Source: Adiantum capillus-veneris
Lineage: Eukaryota > Streptophyta > Polypodiopsida > Polypodiales > Pteridaceae
Length of the DNA: 64,000 bases
Reading direction: 5' to 3'
Assembly (NCBI GenBank): GCA_014529385.2
Contig: CM043959.1
Location: 49,919,122 to 49,983,121 of the forward strand
A model generated the notes under the pieces. That model worked only from the letters and a program-made list of their open reading frames with translations. It made no database searches and was not told where the DNA came from. Below are positions 36,123 to 45,865 of the stretch, in pieces. The translations under genes and the position numbers were made by a program. Position 1 is the stretch's first letter, and each line of letters begins with the position of its first letter.

Positions 36123-37334
36123 CTACAAGGGTGAAACAAAAAATAGAAAAGAGTAAACCCTAATACTAGCCATGCCGCCGTGAGAACTGAGAATGTCCAT
36201 CATGGCGTTTAAGCCCTTCCTGCCTACGTACTCGCGCTTGTACGGTGTGGGATCACGTCCTGTCATCGACCACTGTCAAAACATACAAAGAATTCATTAT
36301 GTTAGAATTAAAAAACTCATAAACCCTAAACTATCGAACATAAAGAGCAATGTGAAAACACTTACAAAATCGGCCTCAAATGATGCCCATCCACCGCTCC
36401 CCAAGTGGTGCGAGCTCCCTGCCTCTACTCGTGCTCTGGCTGCATCCTTTTGTTGCTTCCACTTGTCGGGATTCTTGCGCGCTGCTTTCTTCGCATTCAT
36501 CCAATCTTCTTTGGCCAGCCAATCTGGCCTGTTCCACCCATGCTTGATTGCTTTTTGCACTTCGGAACGCTTGTGTTTGCAGTATTCGCGCATTCGAATC
36601 TTCATCAGGTCTTCATTGAAGCGCTGATCCCGTGTTGGAACGGGAAACTCATCATGAAGTATGCTGATGACTCTGTTTTTTAAATCACTTGGTACTTCAC
36701 TCCATTTGTTTAGTATGTAGTGTCTAAATAGCTGAGAGCAAAGACCACGCATGCGCGAGATCACCTTCTTGCCGTCATCATCCATGATGATGCCGCCGCT
36801 GAAGTCGACGGAGTAAGGCAAGCACTCTGGCCGGTGACGCGTGAACCTGGGTGTCCCGGCAGGGGTCTCTAGAGGCGTGTCGATGGGGGTACGGACGTCA
36901 GGTGTCTCCACTGGCGTCTGGGCCCCGAAGCGAGGAGTGTCGAGTGGGGTGGCTCCTGGCGGAGTAGGTAGAGGTGTGTAGCTGCTAGGAACAGTCAGTC
37001 GTGCAAAACGTGGCGTAGATGGCGATGCTGTGGCTGGTGTGGGGGCGGGCAAAGAAGGGGAGGGTAAAGAGCCTCATCAAACACGAGGCGGTGTGGAGGC
37101 ATCGGTGGAAGAATCCCCACAACAACTTCCACCGCCACCACTAGAGCGCCGGTGTCTAGAGGAGTGTGAAGATCGTCTCATCGACGCCGAAGCTTCGGAG
37201 CGCGCCGAATGCTCCGAAATAGAGGGAGATGCGGATAGAGTAGGAACGCGCGATGATGCGCCAGAGCGATGACGCTCCACGTACCACTGTCTCTGCTGCG
37301 GTGACAAAGAAGAAAGAAACTCCTCATCATCCAT
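36123..37334 (-). pseudogene. Transposase_24 / TnpA-like second gene of the CACTA
   Basis: Exon 1 (37334-36366) starts MDDEEFLSSLSPQQRQW, passes a Ser/Arg-rich and a long Pro/Thr-rich linker, then the conserved domain with ISRMRGLCSQLFRHYI and VPSDLKNRVISILHDEF (about 36760-36640). A charged helical tail with WNRPDWLAKEDW follows. A GTAAGT donor leads to exon 2 (36272-36123), SMTGRDPTPYKREYVGRKG, whose stop TAG lies in the transposon terminus. Lengths 969 and 150 nt are both multiples of three. Tandem TGA TGA at about 37081-37076 break the linker. The family (plant Transposase, Ptta/En/Spm) accompanies Tnp2 and probably binds transposon ends. Confidence 0.75.
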
Positions 37335-40296
37335 ACCTGCATTAAACACACAAATATTTAAACTTAATATTGAATGACGTAATGACGCATATAAATACAA
37401 TGATGCAATGAATTGAGTGATAGAAGAGGCAAGTCGAAAACTCAGAATTTTCAATCAAAAGATGTGAGCGCGAGTAGAAAAGAGCGTTATACACCATGGA
37501 AGGTACTTAGAGAGCCAGAGCTTTTACAACACGGAGCAAAATTGTTCAAATACAATATTTGTGGCTTTAAGAGATCTCTCTCTCATCCTCGCATAACTCA
37601 GCATAACTTCCTATATCTATATAGAGCTCTCCGTTTAAACACATATCCTCTGTTTCATTTTGTAGCTCCTCTGCATGCACCCCATATAGAGTAGTAGCAT
37701 CTTGATGCTCGTCTGGCACCACCGCAGCGGCTTCTGATTGAGCATCTTCTCTGATCTCCTCCATTGATGCCGTTGTGATTGGCACATGGTAGCCTTCATA
37801 CCTCCTTGCACTACGAGGGGCTACCTCTATGACGTACCACCAGTTTGATGTAGACTTTGTAGGATGAAATATTACCTGCCAGAGCCACATAACTTACATG
37901 AGAGCTTTCAAGCACATAACTTGTAAAAGGGGGATGTTAACTACTTACATACTTACTTGTTCACAATGCTCGGGTAGTACGAAAGTGTCTCTTAGGTCAG
38001 TCCATTTCTTAGTAGAATCCACCTCAAGAAAACCAGAATCTCCTCTATGCATAGTAGCGTTGCGACCCTCCATGATTATCTTGAACCATTGCACGTCGAA
38101 CAAGTCGACAAAAAATCCTCTGTAATCGATCCTCAAAATCTCTTGCAGCGTGCCGAAGTAAGTGAGTTCTGCCACCACAGGATCTGCATCAAAGGAACGT
38201 CATCGACTAAACTGTTCAAATTTTGCCATGATTCCACAATCTTGAGTAAAACGGTTTTTGTCGATTCGTTCCACCCTAAAATGTCGACCTTTACACCATG
38301 CTGCTGTGTATGACTTATACTACAACGAACAAAGATTATGAGTGTCCGTTCAAACGTTTAGAAATAAAGTCACTAGCTAGTCGTACATTGCAAACTTACC
38401 TTGGTCGCGCAACCCCGAGAGTACTCCCACTCTTTCTCAGTCACTTCGTCACCGCATTGTTGTGCGCTTTTCAATTGGTTGTGCAACCATCTTAAGCTCA
38501 TGAAGGTTGGTAGGCTCTCCAGAACCATCGGATAGTGCATCGGTGGTCGTCTTCCCCGTCTCCACTCGATTCGTGCCCTTTGTCGCTCTTGCTTTGCATC
38601 CTCATATTGTGAAATCCACTTTTGCATCACTGGATTGTGAAGCATACAAAATCGGTTGATTTTAGCCTCTAGATCTTCGGTCATCTTCTTCTCAACACCG
38701 AGATTGCACATGACAATCCCAGATATGCGCTCATCATCTATGGTTCGCCATAGCGTGTCCCGGGCTTTATCAAATCCATCTAGCCACTCTCCAATGTACA
38801 CTAGGGACTCTGATACCAACCAACCTTCTGCCATGCTACCCTCCGGACGTGCCTTTTGACGCACATATCCCTTAAGAGTTTTCATGAAACGCTCTAAGAA
38901 GAACATCCATCTGGAATGAACTGTGCCAGCTATTTCCACCTCATCAACTATGTGAACAAGAAGATGCACCTGAATGGTTAGCATGGTAGTAGGAAAATGT
39001 TTCTCAAACATGCACACAAGCTCCGCAGCATTTAGTTTGGGGAATGGTATGGAGTCTACGTTGATCTCCTTTTGTGAGATCCATTGCACCAGCTTTGCAA
39101 GTTTGTAGATTGTGTTACGGATGTCGAGAGACAAACATCCCTCAATGGCAACCGGTAAAATAAACTGTAAAGTATGTGCAACAATGATATTAAAGTCCAC
39201 ATTTTATGCAATGATATTAAAGTCCACTATGAACGTACCTGACACATTTTATGCCAATCGTGTGACTTCAAATCGGTAAGCTTTCCTTCTTTAGTAAAAC
39301 ACGTTCGAAGCGAGTGCATTACGCCAGTGGGGGTCCGCAAAGATCGAATGGTCTCTTTTACTTTGCGTTCTTGGGCTCCTGTGAAATTCCATGGTGCTTT
39401 AGGGAGTTTTATCGATCCATCAGACACTGTTTGCGGCCAATATTGCTCCATACGATCCACATTTCTAAGGTCAACTCTGGCTCCCAAAGTATCTTTCTTA
39501 CCGGTCAGATGGTCCCATAGTAGATTACCCACATTCTTGAATATGTGCATTGGATCGAGCAAGTGATTGATCATGAGTCGGGGCCAGTATGGTAACTCGT
39601 ACCATAGAGATAGTCTCTTCATCCCTGGAGGCAATCCGTCATCGTACATCTCCTTCTGCTCTAACCATGCTTGTGCAGACATCCTTGGTGGCTCTCTTCC
39701 CAAAAAGCCATCGCGTAACACATGATTCTCTGGAAGATACGCTTGATGAACTTCGTAAATTTGCTTCTTCAGTGAGGGCGCCCTACGTGCATTCAGTCTA
39801 GGTCCACATGTGACACATGCTTTGTATCCGCTTGTTTGAAGCCCTGCATGTATACACATGATAATAGATCAACTACATTAGGAGAAATATGAACCTTGCA
39901 TGGGCCTTGTAAGGAATCCTAATTTTTAGGGATTAAGGCTAATGTTGTGTGGGGTTTAGGGGGCAAGGGCATTGAAGAAGGTAGTTTTGAGTAGGCTTTT
40001 CTAGCCTTTTTTTTAGACAAATGTAGGATGTGGACCTAAAAGGTTGCTTTCTCTCTCTAGCTCTTTTTAAAGTGAAGGAAGCATAGGGGTGTGTCCACAT
40101 CAGCAATTCCGTGGGTCAAAAAGAGTCAAAATTTGACTTTTTTTTTAAAAAAATATTTTTATTTGTTTTTTTTACTTAAAACTCCCTCCCAACATATATA
40201 CATATCCAAAAATCATTTTTTGACCCATTTTTTAACCCACAAGCTTAGAAAGTCCATTTTTTCAAAAATCTTTTCCCCCAAAAAGTAATAAACATT

Positions 40297-41437
40297 TTGT
40301 TCTCTCATCCTCCTCCCTCCTCCCTCCTTCCTCCTCTCTCCCTCTCCCTCTCCTCTCCCTCTCTGTCCCTACCTTCCTCCTCCTCCCCAATCTCTCCCTC
40401 CTTCTCTCCTCCCATCCTGCTCGGCCTCTCTACCCTTCCCCCTCTATCTTTTCATCATTTGCTTCCTCACGCAACAACTTCCATGGTGCTCACGGAAATC
40501 ACAAATGGTTTGCTTCCACCACCACGTACTCCGCACACCAAAATCATACATATTCGCTTACCCACAGCATTTGCACCGAAGACCACTAGTGAAGGTGATC
40601 AAAGGTCATCACTGGAACGTTGCACCGCTTGTGAGACCAATGTTGACATTTGGGTGGATGGCCATTTGTACCCTTACGATCCTATAAGCCGCTTCCATCC
40701 ACCGTTTAATAGCCTTTCCACATTTCTTCAATTTCTTGGGAGGGGAGAAGCAGGCTTGTTAGGCTATTGCAAGCGGCTGTGTATGGGTGCAGGTGCTTCT
40801 TTGCATATGTGGATGCATGAATGTCAAGCTCTTCACCTCAAGACGACGGCATTACAAGAGAGTGTTGCCTCTTCGGAGAGGGTAGTTAAAAGTCTTGAAC
40901 AACAAATGCAAGAAAAGGAGTCCCACATCCAGAAGCTTACCAACACCATCACATACTTGAAAGAAACACCCCTTGGTGCAAGGGAACGCAAACGCCCGTA
41001 TTCATCCATTGAAACTCTTGCACATTCCGGAGGAGCACGCAAATGACGAGTTACAGCCACAAGGTGATTTGGTCTTTACTTGCATGCTGCATTCTTACTT
41101 CACACTATTTTCTAACATTTATGTTTATTTGTTGCTAGAAACTTCATCCAGGAGGCATGCGGTGGAACAAGCCAAGATAATCGAGTCAACCTTCTCACTA
41201 GTTGTCTCAATACCGAGGACGTTATTTCTATCTTACAATCACCTGGAGGTAAGCACATTAAGGATGCAGTCACCAAGGACCTTATGCATAAATTAAGAAA
41301 TGTGGTTAATGATGATGACGTTCAACAAGCTTGTGATGAGGCTGGAATGAGCACCAAAGCCTATCAGGCTATTTTTCAACTCCTAAAGGATGCCCTCAAA
41401 GAACATGACTATAAATGCATGACAAATGTTAAGTATG
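40297..41437 (+). CDS. Unrecognised gene in the nested element, two exons
   Basis: Likely start at ATG 40483 (MVLTEITNGLL), downstream of a Ser/Pro/Leu pyrimidine-rich stretch. The protein has a CxxC (RCTACETNVDIW), an aromatic HPPFNSLSTFLQFL motif, then a coiled coil with EQQMQEKESHIQKL. A TGA at 41044 follows RK. A 75-bp GT-AG intron (41064-41138) joins in frame to NFIQEACGG and a helical region with DDDVQQACDEAGMSTKAY. Composition and splice signals support a real, perhaps recently dead gene. I do not recognise the family; a captured host gene or a transposase-associated protein are both possible. Confidence 0.45.
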
Positions 41438-41881
41438 AATCCATAATAACATTACACTGTGATTTCACACCTAGCTTTGTATTCTCAAAACATGTACTTA
41501 CAATGTGTTGGAAATCGACGTGGTTGTTGCAAGTGCATGGTTGACATTGAGAAAACATGTTGCACAATGGCTATGGTCCCCTTGTCTTTGCGGTTCTTGA
41601 ATCCAAGGAGCTTTCCTTTCCAATGAAGATCCATGTTTGCACGATTCTGCACACGATGAGGGCCAACAACAGATGGTTGCATGTATACCCAAGCACCTTT
41701 GGTGAACTCTTGTGGCACCCACTCATCATCTACACCTCTAGTGTTGTGGCATGCAAGTGCTGTGACCTCATCCTTTGGTCACCTTTGTGAAGTAGAGTTG
41801 GCCATGGTTGAGCAAAGCAAACTAGGAGGAGGAGAAGAACCTTGCTTGTTGCTACAATGTAGGTGTGATAAAGTGATATGA

Positions 41882-42010
41882 GAAAATGGTCAACCCTTGT
41901 GGCAATGGGAGGAGAAGGTGGACAACCCTTGCTTGGTGTGGCACAGGGAGGAGAAGGTGGATAAGCCTTGCTTGGTGTGGCAATGGAAGGTGGTAGGGGA
42001 GGAGAGAGGA
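41882..42010. repeat. Imperfect tandem repeat of about 40 bp
   Basis: GGGAGGAGAAGGTGGA followed by a CCTTGCTTGGTGTGGCA block occurs about three times. Confidence 0.75.
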
Positions 42011-42390
42011 GCTTCCTTGATGCAGCAATGGAGATGGTGTAAAGAGAGAGAGTGTTGGAGTAGAGGATGAGTGTGATGGTTGCAACCAAGGAGGGGTTGG
42101 AAAAGGGGTTCTAGAGAGAGAAAATCCCTTTTTGCCTAATAACTAATTTTGGGGGAGCTCTGGATAGCAAAAAAAGATTTTTTAAAAGTTTTTAAAAAAT
42201 TTTGAATTTTAGGGTTTTTGGATGCACGTTTTGACTTTTTGAGATCAAAAAATGCTTTTTTGACCATAAAATAGTTTCAGGGGGTTTTCAGAAGATGAAA
42301 TTTGAGTTTTGAAATTTTTGAAAAATTTCAAATTTTTGGGATTTTTTCAAAACCGGATCAAAAAGGAGGGAAGTTGGAGGTTCCATATGC

Positions 42391-42403
42391 CCCCCCCCCC
42401 CCA
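42391..42403. repeat. Poly-C run
   Basis: Twelve to thirteen consecutive C residues within the nested element. Confidence 0.9.
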
Positions 42404-44046
42404 CCTTCTCACTAGGTAAGAGCCCATTTAAAAAGTGTAAGACTACTTTGTCCCCCTACATTTTTGAGGGCATAGAGTGTGTCCACCACCCTCTTCTCAT
42501 TGGCTGGCCTCTAATTAACTTTAATCCCAAAGGGCCCCTAGAGGGTTCATATTTTTCCTAATGATGGAAAAAAACAAGATTTACAGTGTCTGAGTGAGGA
42601 GTGTCAATAGATCACCTGAGCATTCTGTTAGCCCGGGATAGTCATGCATGGTCAACATTAGAATGCCTCTGATCAAAGCATTCCATCGTCTTGTGTGTCG
42701 GCTCATATCCACCACCTCTATGCCAATCCACAATTGTTGTAGCTCTTCCAATAGTGGACGAAGATACACATCCATATTCCCCACTTTATATCGCCATCGC
42801 ACAATCAAGCTTAGCCATAGGTGCCCCTTCTTCTTAGTCAACCACGAGGGAATGTTGTAGTTGACGATGACAACGGGCCATACACTGTAAGATGTTGATC
42901 TTTGACCAAATGGATTTACGCCATCCATAGCCAGGCCTAAGCGCAAATTTCGAGCTTCCCTGGCAAAATCCGACCATGTTCCATCTATATGTTTCCAGGC
43001 TGCGCAATCTGCAGGAATTCGTAGCACACCATCCGAAGATTTATTCTCCTCATGCCATGATGCTCGGGCGGCCATGGACTTATATTCGAAGAAATGCTTG
43101 ATGCGAGGAAGCAGAGGAAAATGTTGCAAAACCTTTTGTGGAATCTTTGTCCCGTGGAGATCTACTCGATATCTTTCGGAATCACATTTCGGACACTTCT
43201 CCATGTCTATGTATTCCCCTCTGAAAAGAATGCAGTCATTAGGACAAGCGTGGATAGAATTGTAATCCATCCCCAAGTTTCGCAAAATCTTTCTTGCTTC
43301 ATCTCGGGAATCTGGCATCACATTGTCAGCTGGTAGTATGTGCTCTTTAAGCAATCTACACAACATAAAAATACGATACAGTCGTGTAAAAATCTATCAG
43401 TTCATTATACATTTAGAGTTTTATTAAAGTAAACTAATTGTAATAGATCACCTGAAAAGCGCTGTGACGCTAGTGTCACTCCATCCAAAATTTTCCTGCA
43501 TGTTGAGAAGAACCAGGAGTGCTTTCAATCTAGACATACGTGCTCCATTATACAATGGCGTATCGGCTTCACTTTTCATATCATCATAGATAAGCCTTTC
43601 TGAATCCATGATCATCTCGATCATTTCATCAATCTCGGGCTCAAACATTGCCTCGTTGGGAATGTGCTCTGCATGATCATCCCCCGAGCTGTCAGAGGCT
43701 ACATCTTGTGGCCTCACATATGCTGCTTGACCAAAGCGCCTGCGAACACGTCTATTGGGTTGCAAGATTGCTGCTTGTTGGCCAGCGTCAGTGTCCGACG
43801 AGTTATAATTGGCAACAACTCGATCTATAATAGATGGATCGAACTCGCCAAATTCGCGAACGTGCTGCAAAGAAACACGTCTTGTCCGTCGCACAGCATG
43901 CTTGCATTGATTACAAGGACATAAGACCCTCGTTGAGAGATAGGTGTTTCGGTTGGACGGTCCCACATCCTCGTCACTACTCATAATGAGGATAAAAATC
44001 TTATAACCTGGACAACAAATTTAATATTCTATTGGCATTCTTCGTC

Positions 44047-44049
<3 letters not shown>

Positions 44050-44118
<69 letters not shown>
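44050..44118. repeat. (CT)n microsatellite
   Basis: About 69 bp of pure CT upstream of the Tnp2 start, in the CACTA 5' region. Confidence 0.97.
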
Positions 44119-44120
<2 letters not shown>

Positions 44121-44409
44121 ACCTCACATTCTCTAGTCATGTCCAATCCCCGCACACCTCGGTCTAGAGGTGCACGGAGATCAGAACCACCGGGTTATAA
44201 TCTCGTCCTTATTGGTCAATACCTATATTTGTGGGTACAAGAAATCTACAGACCCACGTCTACATGATACTGCATGTAGTGGACAAAACCCCTTTGCCTC
44301 TTCTCTAGCTGTAGCACTTCACAGCATCTTAACATCTTTTCACAGTAGATCTTTTCACTGTTCGTCTAACTCTAAACCCTAAACCGTAAGTAATTCTTGC
44401 GTGGACTCG

Positions 44410-44553
44410 ATCTAACGTAAATAAGCGTAAATCTAAATAAACGTAAATCTAACTAAAAATAAACCTAAATCTAATTTAACGTAAGTCTACATCTAACCTA
44501 ATCTTTAACGGCTTTTGGAATAGTTTCCTACGACGTTAAAACTCTCTTCTTCT

Positions 44554-44584
<31 letters not shown>

Positions 44585-44660
44585 ACCTAAATAAACCTAA
44601 ATAAACCTAAGTCTAATCTAATATAACATAAATCTAGATCTAACGTAAATTATGTTATAT
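44410..44660. repeat. AAATCTAA/AAACGTAA short quasi-tandem repeats
   Basis: Motifs such as GTAAATCTAAATAAAC recur many times, interrupted by a GT run at 44555-44578. The same motifs return at 45090-45145. A TTTCCTACGACGTTAAA block at about 44523 also recurs at 45168. These are CACTA subterminal-type repeats. Confidence 0.6.
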
Positions 44661-44744
44661 TAGAAACAAAGAACTAAACTAACAGGGATTATATGAACCT
44701 TAAAACTGATTTAACACATAATTTTTCACATAACTCAGCAAGAG

Positions 44745-45092
44745 TTGGCATTCTCATCACTAAAGATGTGAGAGTTAACTTCCGGCGGTGACGCTGCCTC
44801 ATCTCCATCCACATCTGACGACAGCAATTGGCCCTTTAGACCGTTCTTGCTCTTGTTACTAACTTTGAAGTTGCTGTTGAATGACTAGAGGTTGTCTAGA
44901 TGGTCATTGTGTCGGGGATGTAGTGACTCTTGCCGCCCTGAAGATCCACCTTCTTCCCTATCTTCTGAAGACATTTCACCAGTACTTTTGGATCGACGGA
45001 GCCCATCATGAGTGAAGGCAGCAATACCCTATATTCCATTGAGGGCTTTCTTCACCCGCTTCATGCAGGCATCGCAGTCTATGGAGACCTAA
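44745..45092 (-). pseudogene. Captured HMA-domain gene fragment (HIPP-like)
   Basis: Minus strand, directly after a TTTAG acceptor: VSIDCDACMKRVKKALNGI with the metal-binding C-X2-C, then after a stop and frame change GSVDPKVLVKCLQKIGKKV. These are the start and end of a heavy-metal-associated domain as in HIPP metallochaperones. The break at that acceptor matches an intron position I recall for HIPP genes. A Ser/Asp-rich tail follows. The fragment sits in the 5' part of the CACTA, so it is most likely captured host DNA. Confidence 0.6.
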
Positions 45093-45205
45093 ATCTAATC
45101 TAATATAACGTAAATCTAAATCTAGCGTAAATAAACGTAAATCTTTAGGTCTTTTAGTTTTAATTAGTTTCCTACGACGTTAAATTAGTTTCTCTCTCTT
45201 TCTCT

Positions 45206-45420
45206 CTCAATGTGTGTGCGTTTTTTTGTTTATGCATGTTTTCTCTTTCTTTTCCTCTCTCAATGTGTGCGTTTTTTGTTTATGCATGTTCTCTCTCTCT
45301 TTTCCTCTCTCAATGTGTGCGTTTTTTGTTTATGCATGCTCTCTCTCTCTTTTCCTCTCTCAATGCGTGTGTGCATTCTTTGTTTATGTATGTATGTGTG
45401 CGTTTTTGTATATGTTTGTA
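45206..45420. repeat. 51-bp tandem repeat, about four copies
   Basis: The unit CTCTCAATGTGTGCGTTTTT plus GTTTATGCATG and a CT/CTTTT stretch recurs at about 45206, 45256, 45307 and 45357. It is open in all plus frames because of composition, so the long ORFs here are not genes. Confidence 0.85.
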
Positions 45421-45476
45421 CTCTCTCTCTCTCTCTCTCTCAAAAACACTATGTGTGTGTGTGTATGTGTGTGTGA

Positions 45477-45590
45477 GAGAGAGAGAGAGGGAGAGAGAAA
45501 GAGGGGAAGGGAACATGAGAGTGAGGAGAGGGAAGGAGCATCCCTGGCTCTCCTTCCTCTCCTCGTGTGTGTGTGTGTGTGTGTGTGGAG

Positions 45591-45662
<72 letters not shown>
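45477..45662. repeat. GA, GT and GA microsatellites
   Basis: GA at 45477-45492, GT at 45565-45588, and a GA run of about 66 bp at 45596-45662. Confidence 0.95.
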
Positions 45663-45666
<4 letters not shown>

Positions 45667-45759
45667 AGAGCGTTACCTTCTCCTTGCTTGAGGGCGCCGA
45701 AAAACTCAGATCTAAGATCTGAGTTTTTGGGCGCTGTATGTTTTTTTTTTAGCCCAGTC

Positions 45760-45817
45760 GGCGTCGCTATGAGCGTCGCAAATTTCTTTGTAAATTTGCG
45801 ACGCTCATAGCGACGCC
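45760..45817. repeat. Subterminal perfect inverted repeat of the CACTA
   Basis: A 26-bp arm GGCGTCGCTATGAGCGTCGC plus AAATTT is repeated inverted around a 6-nt spacer. The GAGCGTCGC motif occurs again at 45833. These are candidate TnpA binding sites, since CACTA subterminal repeats have that role. Confidence 0.8.
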
Positions 45818-45865
45818 GGGATTTTTTTTTTTGAGCGTCGCTAATATGAATAGCCTCTTGTAGTG

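Larger units (their letters stand above)
39876..42563. mobile_element. Nested element in Tnp2 intron 2
   Basis: CATTAGGAGAAATATGAACC at 39876 and its inverted partner (one mismatch) at 42563 bound 2.7 kb. Both lie just inside the intron borders. No clear target-site duplication is visible, so the class is open. The inside has a plus-strand ORF pair and GC-poor filler with a repeat of about 40 bp. Confidence 0.6.
37567..43984 (-). pseudogene. Tnp2 transposase of the CACTA, six exons, one premature stop
   Basis: Exons 43984-43452, 43355-42616, 39843-39239, 39164-38400, 38319-37957 and 37875-37567 total 3315 nt, a multiple of three (1104 codons plus stop). Exon 1 holds the zinc-binding transposase-associated domain (LCPCNQCKHAVRR). 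Exons 2-3 hold the Tnp2 core (HACPNDCILFRGEY, CPKCDSERY, then YKACVTCGP and LLDPMHIFKNVGN). Exon 4 is DUF4218-like (ILPVAIEGCL, VHLLVHIVDEVEIAG, RWMFFLERFMKTLKGYV). Exon 5 is DUF4216-like (ELTYFGTLQEILRIDY). All introns are GT-AG. The only stop is TGA at 38202-38200, where CGA would fit. Intron 2 is 2772 bp because of a nested insertion. Tnp2 catalyses cut-and-paste transposition in the nucleus. Confidence 0.88.
36122..45865 (-). mobile_element. En/Spm (CACTA) transposon, about 9.7 kb
   Basis: The 5' end on the minus strand is CACTACAAGAGG (45865 downward), the canonical CACTA terminus. The other end reads CCTACAAGGG at 36122, which is the same motif lacking one A. Both are flanked by TCT. 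Inside are a Tnp2 transposase gene and a Transposase_24 gene in the usual order, a captured HMA gene fragment, subterminal hairpins and a nested element. One missing base at the right end and the three premature stop codons suggest it is recently dead. Confidence 0.85.

Noticed and set aside
44370-44400. Telomere-like CTAAACCCTAAACC
   Set aside because: Only about two units, inside CACTA repeats; not a telomeric array.
45212-45810. Overlapping 140-200 residue ORFs in all plus frames
   Set aside because: They are translations of a 51-bp tandem repeat and GA/GT microsatellites; no domain or codon bias.
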